From Pestalotiopsis fici W106-1 (taxonomy: Eukaryota > Ascomycota > Sordariomycetes > Amphisphaeriales > Sporocadaceae), in NCBI RefSeq assembly GCF_000516985.1, contig NW_006917092.1:6017888-6081887 (forward strand): a stretch of 64,000 nt of DNA, given 5' to 3'. Made by a program: the position numbers and the translations under genes. Numbering within the stretch: position 1 is the first letter of the stretch; every line of letters begins with the position of its first letter. Positions 55,001-64,000 of this stretch are shown here, one piece after another. Below the pieces are notes generated by a model. The model had not been told where the DNA came from. It saw only the letters and a program-made list of their open reading frames with translations, and searched no databases.

Positions 55001-57705
55001 TATCGTTTTTAAACCTGTTTTTAACTATAATTTTACATCTATTCGTCGCATTTTATTATTTTTTATATTAAATAAATTATTTCGACAAAGGCTATTTAAC
55101 GGTATAATTTTAGGAGCGTAAAAATGCGAATTGCTTTATTAATTATAAAATGGCTAAAAACTAATTATATTTAAAAGGGTGCACCGGTATTTAAGGCATT
55201 TAATTAAGGCCTAAAACTAAATTTTAGCGAAATATACCTTATATTTTAATGCCGTTATAGCCTAATATTATTTATATAATTTTAAATAACTATATAATTA
55301 TTACTTTATTTATTGCTATTATAAATATAAATTATTTTATTATTATAAATATAATTTACCCTATTATTATTATAAATATAATTTACCTTATTGCTATTAT
55401 AAATATAATCCACCCTATTATTATAATTATATAAAGACTTTATACCTACCTTATTATTTACGGCGCTATTTCTAAATCTTTTTTGCTAATATATTTAGTA
55501 TAATTTTGCCTTTTTTACGGTTTAATTATTAAGCGATTATAGCAAATAAAAAATATAAAGTAATAATATACCGGCGCTAGATTTCCTCCTAAATCTGCTT
55601 TTTTAAAAAGTAATAGTTTTTTTTTAATTAAAGGCGCTAGCGATAAAATTATCTGCTTTTTAAATAAAGCATAAATAAAATCCTAGCTATGCCTATAATT
55701 TAAAAAATAAATATATTTTAAATAATTTTAATAATAATACGGGGAAATAAGTATATAAGCGGGTAAAAATTACTAATTTATATAATAAGTATAGCCGCAA
55801 TTATTTTAATATATATAGGTAACTATATTATAGCCGGCGCAAAAGCGGGTCTAGCAAATAATATAAATATACCTTTACGCGTAAATTATTTACGGCTATT
55901 TATAAAGCGTAAATTAAAGGCTTATTTTGCGTAGCGCCTATTAAAATTAAAGGTTATCGTAAAAATGCTATTAATAAATTTATAGCGAAAATCCTTAACT
56001 TCCTCGGCTATATTATTTATTATACGGGAAAGCCGCTATTAATTAATAATTATTTTATTTAGTAATTTTTTTACTTAAAAATATTACGCTTTATTTATTT
56101 TTATAGCTATTATAATAGCGGATGCTATAAATCGCAATTTATTTATTATAGCCGGTATAGCTTTTTTATAGCAAATATATAGCTATTAATATATTCGGTT
56201 TAATTAGCAATTATAATAGCGTACGCAAAAATAATAAATTCCTCCGATTTAAAAACTAAATTATTTTATATAAAATACAAAAAATAATCTTTTATTATAA
56301 AAGCCGTATTTTATAGCAATACGTCCCTTAATTAATTTAATAATTCGAAAAAGGCACCGGCGGCCAAACTCTTATTTTTAAGGCTTATAAAGGGTAAATT
56401 TCCTAAGCGCTAATAAATTACGCGCTATTAATTTAGCTATAGCCAAATTTATACCCGCAAATTTTTTAATAATATTACCTACGCCTTACTTATATAATAA
56501 AATCCAGCCTAATAAAAATTAAAATTAGCGTAAACGCGTATAAAAAGGAACGCTAAATTAGTTATATAATAGCTAATTATCTAATTATTAATATTTTATT
56601 ACTTGGCGCGGCGGATTTAAATATAATTAGCAGGCGGATATATAGCGATCGATTTATTATTAAAATAATAACAAAATAATATCCGATTTAAACGTTTAAT
56701 AATATATTCGAAAACGCTTAAAATTCTTTTTTTTAAAATATAAAAATAATATTTTTACGATTCGTTATAATAATATTATAATAAAATAAAAAAATATAAT
56801 TATTTTTATATAAATATAAAATATATTATATAAAAATTATAATTTATAAATTTATATTAAAAATATAAATTTTAAAATGCTATATATTATTTAGCGATTA
56901 ATATAAATATTATTAATAACTATAATTCCGTTAAAGAAATCGCAAAAATAAATAAAATAATATTTAAAAATTTTCGGATTTAAAGTAATTTAAATATATA
57001 CCGGGTAAATTAAGGTAAATATAAAATAGCGAAGCCGGGTAAAATAATCGTAGGATAAATAATATAAAATAAATTAATTTATATAAAATTTATTTACGCT
57101 AAATTTATCGGCATTTTAAGCTATTATAACCTAAAGCAAATATATTACTTTATTTAATCGGATATTATATTTATTATAAATATTTTTTATTTATTTACGT
57201 TATATAATATTAAAAAGCATTTTTATTAAATATATAAGGTCCCGTCGCAATAGCTTTAAATTAAATTAATTTTTACTTATATTAAAGCTAAAAAAAAGCT
57301 TAAAGGCCTCCCGTTACTAACGCTAAAATAGCTAAAATGCTAAAGCGCCTATTAAATAAGCTTAAAAAATCCGATAGCGAAAAATAGCGTTATATTCCCG
57401 GCGCCCGTAAAAGTTAGTTTTCCCTTTATTTATTATTATATAAAATATTTTAATTAATTAGGCTAATATTTAATTTAATATTTTTTAAATTTTTTTACGT
57501 AGCAATTTAAAAAAAAATAATTAGCTAATTTAATAAAACGCTTATTATTAAAACGTAATAATATATAATTCGCTAATAAAAAATTAATTATAATACGCAA
57601 AATACCGGTAACGGCTTGCTTTTATCCTAATTTCCCGCAAAATTACTAATAAGCGGTAATAAGCTTAAATATAACTAATAAAAAATAATTATTTTTAATA
57701 ATTAT
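55000..57705. repeat. RIP-like AT-rich repeat DNA
   Basis: 2.7 kb of TpA-rich, CpA/TpG-poor sequence with no open frame of note, probably a decayed transposable element of unknown class. A degenerate tandem repeat of about 37-bp units (…ATTATAAATATAATTTACC…) lies at about 55,308-55,430, roughly four copies. The copia element starts at its right end. Confidence 0.65.
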
Positions 57706-58332
57706 TGCACGGATGTTAATATAGCATCGTATAATGCATAAAATTAGCTTTATAACGCATATTATATCGTTATAATAGTTATAAAACCTATCGAGATATC
57801 GTTAAATAACGATATATAGGAAATCAGTGGAATTTACCCTATACTAACTTATAGTTAATATAGCACCATTTATAGCCATTATTTATAGTGCTGTATAGTT
57901 AATAAGTTATTATAATTAATTATTATGGCCATTATAGCCATTAGAACCTATTAGAATCTAATAAAACGTTTTATTAGATTAAGCCTTATTAAATATAGCT
58001 AATGCACCTGGCTATAGTAGTCTTAAGGTTATAGGGTAACCTATACTATAGAAATCTATAAATTTCGATAATTTCTTCGATTATAAATTAACCTTATTAC
58101 TAATTAATTTAATTATAAATCTAATTTATTAATAATATATTTTAGAATATTTTTATTAATTAATTTTATAAATATAAAAAGTAGTTATTTTTTCGTAATT
58201 AGTTATTTTTTCCTTAAGCTTTAAAAAATTAGTTATATAGCCTTATAACTACCTTTTATAGCCTAATTTTACGAATTATATAAACGCTTCCTTATGCCTA
58301 AATTTATAATTTATTAATTATATTTTAAAATA
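57706..58332 (+). repeat. 5' LTR of the copia element
   Basis: 627 bp, beginning TGCACGGATGTTAATA and ending AAAATA (from AAAACA). It matches 63128-63754 over its full length. It is followed at once by GGTTATAAGCCCGG, the place of the primer-binding site. Confidence 0.9.
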
Positions 58333-61300
58333 GGTTATAAGCCCGGTCCGGTATAATATCGATTATATTAAAAACCGGACTTTATATTAAAAACTATAGC
58401 CGCTCTCTTAAACGAGTTAATTTAATATAAATTTTAAAATTCCGTTATAATAGCCGATTTTTTATAAGCCTATATATAAGCTTATATAAGCCGTAATTAT
58501 ATCGAAAATTATAATTAAATAGCTAATTATAATAATTTTACCCGTTATAGCTATATAACGGCTATAAAATTACTTATAACTAATCCCTATTATAATAGCC
58601 GATCTGCTATAGCACCCTATAGCACCTGCTATATTATATTATAACACCTGGATCCCTTTATACACTTTATCGATAAAATAAAAAAATTAATTTCTTTTAT
58701 TTTTATTCTCTTAACGATTCCTTTACCGTTTTTAACGATAATTATACCGTTATAACGGCAAAAATTCGGCAAAATAAATAACTTTATCCGTATTATTGCC
58801 GGATACTAAATGCCGGAAAAATAAAAATTTTCCGGATCCGGAAACTAAAATACGTAAAAATCTACGTTATAATTATATTTTAAACTGCTAAAAATCGATC
58901 GGTTTTTTAAAATTACCGATATATATAACGGTATAACCGATATTTAGAAAACCTAGGCATTGCTTTTGATTCGTTAGAATTTAATAATAAAACCGTTAAA
59001 TTTGATATTCGATAAAATAGATCCATATAAGGCCTTATCCACCTTATAATCAGCCTATTAAGGCACCGGTCCCGTATTACGTCAGTAATTATATCTCGAA
59101 TTTCATACGATTAAATTCGAAAATTATAACTTATTAAACGAGTTTATATTTATTTTTAAAAAATATATTTTAAAGCTTTTAAGCGTTAGGGCAAAAATCG
59201 ATAATATCGATCAAAAAACGATTTTTATTGCAGCCCTCCAATTAGCTTACCCTATATAGGCTGACCGTTAACGCAATACTTTACGGTCCATAAATCCACT
59301 TATTTTCGAAAGGTTAATTACGGATATTTTAGATAAAAACCGACGGGATCCGGATACGGCTATAGGAAATTCTTATTATACGGATAATAAAAAATCCCGG
59401 TTCCCCCGATCCAATCAGAATTAACGGGGAACCTAAAGCGGAAATAAAAAGAATTCGAATAAATCGAATAAATCGAAAAAATCGAATAATTCGAATAATT
59501 CGAATAAATCGAATAACTTAAATTCGACCATATTTACCACAAACCAAAAATCTAAAAAACGGGGAAACCTACCCTATAACAAAAATTCGGACAAAAACGA
59601 ATCGTTTTATGCTTTTTCGAATATTTCAAATAAATCGAAAAAAAAATTAACCTCCGTTCCCAAAAACTAATAATTATATAATACTAATTCCTCAAAGCAT
59701 ATATCGAATAATAAAAATTTATTCGATAATTTTACTATAAAATCGGATTTTTTACCGATTATTATAAATAATAAAAAAATATTTTTAAAAAGAATTAAAA
59801 ATATTACGCTTTCCTTCGAAATTAACCGGGAAATACATAAAATAACGTTATTAAACGTGCTTTACGTACCGGAATTTCCGCTAAATATTATATCCGGCCA
59901 ATTATATTACTAAAAAAACGGTATTATAAGCGGGAATAAATTATATAATTCTAAAAATAAGCCTTTTACTACGTTAAATTAAAAAAAACGTAAATTTTTC
60001 CTACATTTAGCTAATAAATTAAAGCCTAATATAGCATATTTAGCCATAAATCTACTAAAAATAATAGAAAAAGCCCGTATAATCGGTTTAAATTACCCGG
60101 AACCGAATTCGGATAATATAAAATCTAATAAAACCACGGATTTCGAAAAAATTAAATTAATTTCGAATTATTCGAATTTCCTTACAACTACGGAAAAATA
60201 GCATAAACGACTTAGCCACCCTAGCTACGATATTTTAGCTAAAATAGCTAAAATAATTACGGAGATTCCTAAAAAAAAATTAAAAAAAAAGGATTTAAAC
60301 TGCGAATCCTATATTTCGGGTAAATTCACCCGAAACCAACCCTATACAAATCCGAATAAAGCTAATAAACCGTTATATCGTATTTATATCGATACGGTTT
60401 ATATTACCCCCTTTAGCTATTCCGGTTATAAATATATAATTAATTTTACGGATAATAAAACCGGATTTCGGGAAATTAAATTTTCTAAAAAAAAATCCGA
60501 TATATTCGATATCGTAATAAATAAAATCAAATATTATAAAACCTAATTCGGAAAATATCTAAATATTATTCACATAAATAACGGCAAAAAGTTTTCCCCG
60601 GTTAAATTAGAAAATTATTTAACCGAAAAAAGGATTATTTTCGAACCTATAATTCTTTATATATTAAAATAAAACGGTATAGCTAAACGTACGAACCGGA
60701 TTATTATTAAAAAAACTAAAACAATTTTTATTAATTTATAACTCCCAAAAAACCTCTAAAAATTCGTTATAAAAGCAATAATTTATTTAATAAATTTTAC
60801 TACTACGGCATCCGGTTTACTTACCCCTTACCAGGAATTTTACGATTATTTTTAGCTAAAACGGAATAATAAGCCTAATTTATCCAAAATCCATACCTTA
60901 GGAATACCGGTTTTAGTTTATAAACCGAAAAAAATCCGTAAAAACTCCGATAAATTCGGAGTTACTACCGAAAACAGGAAAATAATTAAATATAACGGTA
61001 ATAAAATTTATTATATATATTTTCCCGATCGACCGTATAAATTATAAATTATACGAACCTCCTATATTCGATTATTACCTAAAAATCGAAAAAAAAGGGA
61101 GAAATTACCGGATTCGGAATTACCGGATTAAAAAATAATACCGGATAAAAATTCCACCGACGGTAAATTTATCCAATCATAAATCCCGGAAATAATAAAT
61201 CCACGAAATCCACTAAATCCACCTCCCGGAAACAATCGAATTTTTCGATTTATTATAAATAAATCTATAATTAACGATTAACCGGATTTACCCGGGAACA

Positions 61301-63127
61301 AATTTAATATAAATAATAAATCTAATATAAATTCCGAATCTATAGATATTAATAATACTTTTTCGATTATTCCGAATAAATCGAATATTAAGGTAATTTT
61401 TCCGAAATTTACGGATTCCGAACGAAATAAATTCGTTAAATACGACGAATTATTCGCCGATATTTTATATTATTTAATTATTAAAAGTTTAGGCTATACG
61501 GAACCGAAAATAATAAAATAGGCATTAAAAAGCCCTAAAAAGGAAAAATAAATCCAAGCTATACACACTAAATTACGGCAATTAATTCAAAAAAAGACTT
61601 TTTAAGCCATTAATCGAAATAAAATCCAAAAAGCCGGTAAAATCCTATTATCCGTAAAATAAATATTTAAAAGGAAAACCGATAAAAACGGAAATATCAA
61701 TAAATACAAAACTAAACTAATTATATATAAATTCGAATAACAATATAAAATCGATTATTTCGAAACGTTCGCTACGGGAACAAAATCCACTATTTAGAGG
61801 CTTTTATTAGCCTTAATAGCCTATTACGATTAGGAAATCGAATAAATCGATATAATCGGTACTTTCCTAAACGGGGAATTATACGAAAAAGTATATATTA
61901 CCCTTATAAACGGATTATCCGAATTTCTTTCCGAAAACCCGGAATTAAATAATTTCGGTTAGAAAAACGACGACTCCTAGGTAATCTAGCTCAAAAAGGC
62001 CTTATACGGTCTTAAATAAAATTTACGCTAATAACAAATTACGCTAAAAAACAGCCTAAAAAAGCTTAAATTTAATCCACTTATTTTAAACAAATTAGCT
62101 TATTATAATAAAAAATCTAATATTTTTATTATTACGTATATAAACAACTTCCTAATTTTTAGTCCTAATTTACGTAAAATCAACTAATTAAAATAAAATA
62201 TTTCGAAAAAATTCGAAATAAAAGATTTAAGACTAATTTCTTATTTTTTCGGTATATAAATTAAAAAAAAATCGAAAAAATAAAACAATTCGTATAAACC
62301 AGGCAATTTATTTTAAAAAATTACTAGAAATTAACGGATTTTCCGATATAAAACCGGCTAATATACTACTTAGCCCTAAATTCCCAAAATCGTTATATAT
62401 ATCAAAAAATCAAAATAACAAAAAACCGGCTTTAAAGGAATTTATCCACTTATATTAATATTTATTAGGTAAATTAATATATATTATAATCTAAACTAAG
62501 CCCGACCTAGCTTACCCTATAGCATATTTAGTTAAATATATGCAAAACCTATCGAAAACCACGATAAAAAGGGTAAAAAAGGTATTTAATTATTTAAAAT
62601 CCTATTATTACCTTAAAATTACCTTTAACGGGAAAATAAAACCCGGATTAATAAGTTATTCCGATACCGATTTTGCTAATAATTACGAAACCCGTAAATT
62701 AACATCCGGTTATTTATTTACTTTAAATAACGGGCCGATAAATTAAAAATCGAAACGGCAATTTACGATTTTTTTATTAATTACCAAAGCTAAATTTAAT
62801 AAGCTAAAATAGGCTATTTATAAAGCAATATAATTAAAAAAAATTTTTACGGAAATCGGAATTAATATAAATACCGTATTAATTAAAAAAAATAATACGA
62901 AGGCTATAAATTTAGCATATAATCCGGAATATTATTAACGTATTAAATATATTATTATACGGTATTTTTATATATAGCAAAAAATTAAAAATAAAAATAT
63001 TCGAGTCAAATATATTTTAATTAACGATATACTAATAAATAGCCTTATAAAGCCATTTCCTAAAGATAAATTTTAAAAATTTATTAAATTATTAAACTTA
63101 ACCGATATTATTTAATAAAAAGAATAT
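58333..63127 (+). pseudogene. Broken copia gag-pol
   Basis: Internal region between the LTRs. Only fragments stay open, the longest being 62540-62746 (68 codons, RNase H). The domain order protease, integrase, RT, RNase H defines copia rather than gypsy. Base changes are C to T and G to A on both strands, as RIP gives. Confidence 0.85.
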
Positions 63128-63754
63128 TATACGGATATTAATATAATATCGTATAATATATAAAATTAGCTTTATAACGCATATTATATCGTTATAATAG
63201 CTATAAAACTTATCGAAATATCGTTAAATAATAATATATAGGAAATTAGTAAAACTTACCCTATACTAACTTATAATTAATATAGCACTATTTATAGCTA
63301 TTATTTATAATGCTATATAATTAATAAATTATTATAATTAATTATTATAGCTATTATAGCCACTAAAACCTATTAAAATCTAATAAAACGTTTTATTAAA
63401 TTAAGCCCCATTAAATATAGCTAGTGCACCTAGCTATAATGGTCCTAAAGTTATAAAGTAACCCATACTATAGAAATCTATAGATTTCGATGGTTTTTTC
63501 GATTATAAATCAACCTTATTACTAATTAACTTAATTATAAATCTAGTTTATTAGTAATATATTCTAGAATATTTTTATTAGTTAATTTTATGGATATAAA
63601 AGGTAGTTATTCTTTCGTAATTAGTTATTTTTTCCTTAAGCTTTAAAAAATCAGTTATATAGCCCTATAACTACCCTTTACGGCCTGATTCTACGAATTA
63701 TATAAACGCTTCCCTATGCCTAAATTTATAATCCACCAATTATACCTTAAAACA
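63128..63754 (+). repeat. 3' LTR of the copia element
   Basis: 627 bp, same length as the 5' LTR. It begins TATACGGATATTAATA (RIP-altered) and ends CTTAAAACA. The start of this copy is more mutated than the 5' LTR. Confidence 0.9.
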
Positions 63755-63968
63755 ATAATACCTTTAATGCGATTAGCTTATTTTTAATATTTGCGATTTT
63801 ATATAATACGCCGGATTTTTTTTATAAAAGCCTTTAATTTAGCGCTTTATAATAGCGGTTTTAAATTAATCCCTAAAAAACGCTATTTTTTATAAATATA
63901 TTAATAGCCACTAATATAAAAATAAAAAATATTATATTAAAGGCAAATAATTTCTTTTTCCTTTTTGT

Positions 63969-64000
63969 TGCACGGATGTTAATACAGCATCGTATAGTGC
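63969..64000 (+). repeat. Start of a third LTR copy, cut by the window edge
   Basis: The last 32 bases begin TGCACGGATGTTAATACAGC and match the LTR start with fewer RIP-type changes than either other copy (CAGCATCG and TAGTGC kept). It marks another insertion or a solo LTR 215 bp beyond the 3' LTR. Confidence 0.8.

Larger units (their letters stand above)
57706..63754 (+). mobile_element. Ty1/copia LTR retrotransposon, full length, RIP-inactivated
   Basis: 6.05 kb with 627-bp LTRs. The 5-bp flanks ATTAT (left) and ATAAT (right) agree at four of five bases. Internal remains occur in copia order, all cut by stop codons. They are: a gag part with a short tandem AATCGAATAA-type tract (59,450-59,515); a protease region (SSKHISN, then LNVLYVPEFPLNIISG, about 59,690-59,900); integrase (about 60,190-61,080); reverse transcriptase (FLNGELYEKVY, ALYGLK, about 61,740-62,180); and RNase H (YSDTDFA, TSGYLF, about 62,655-62,735). 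Most stops fit CAA to TAA, CAG to TAG or TGG to TAA changes. Integrase and RT catalytic acids are replaced (HINNGK; YINN). The copy cannot move on its own. Confidence 0.9.

Noticed and set aside
1..64000. CRISPR array, bacterial operons, rRNA
   Set aside because: No spaced direct repeats, Shine-Dalgarno-led gene strings or rRNA signatures; the window is eukaryotic nuclear DNA.

Overview
This window is nuclear DNA from a filamentous ascomycete (Pezizomycotina, probably Sordariomycetes). The genes carry short introns of 48-120 bp with GTRNGT donors and CTRAY branch sites. The families are fungal: Zn2Cys6 regulator, several P450s, DHA-type MFS pumps, SAT4/rhodopsin-like and DUF3433 membrane proteins. 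Two long blocks are AT-rich in the way repeat-induced point mutation (RIP) leaves DNA, with TpA enriched, CpA/TpG scarce and CpG kept. All gene models were spliced by eye. Those called intact add up to a multiple of three, apart from the MFS gene at 10.7 kb.

Region A (0.2-15.7 kb) looks like a secondary-metabolite tailoring cluster without a backbone enzyme. It holds a Zn2Cys6 regulator (182-3100), a P450 (4473-6279, minus), a short-chain dehydrogenase divergent from it (6787-7581), a decayed gene relic (about 7993-8365), an MFS transporter (10696-12375), a TauD-type 2-oxoglutarate dioxygenase (12725-13969, minus, frameshifted) and a TesB-like thioesterase (14682-15650, minus). CGG-N4-CCG palindromes sit in three intergenic stretches of this block and could be sites for the regulator.

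Region B (15.7-24.3 kb) is repeat-rich. It contains a gag-like coiled-coil/zinc-finger ORF relic with a TTGAC-rich flank, a purple acid phosphatase gene, a dispersed repeat whose inverted partner lies at 4.07-4.35 kb, and an AT-rich island. Part of the island is a RIP-altered copy of the sequence next to the gag-like relic.

Region C (24.6-31.6 kb) has an F-box protein, a CocE/NonD-type hydrolase broken by one nonsense codon, and a small secreted protein with internal cysteine repeats.

Region D (33.7-49.3 kb) is a second tailoring-type block: three P450s (33724-35536 minus; 36458-38519 plus; 44089-45909 plus, the last two being CYP7/8-like relatives), a seven-helix rhodopsin-like protein and a nine-exon DHA2 efflux pump. 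It also lacks a PKS, NRPS, terpene cyclase or prenyltransferase.

Region E (50.8-64 kb) holds one long DUF3433 membrane protein, followed from about 55.0 kb by AT-rich repeat DNA. Inside that DNA is a full-length Ty1/copia element (two 627-bp LTRs, 57706-63754), inactivated by RIP-type changes. Another LTR copy starts at the right edge.
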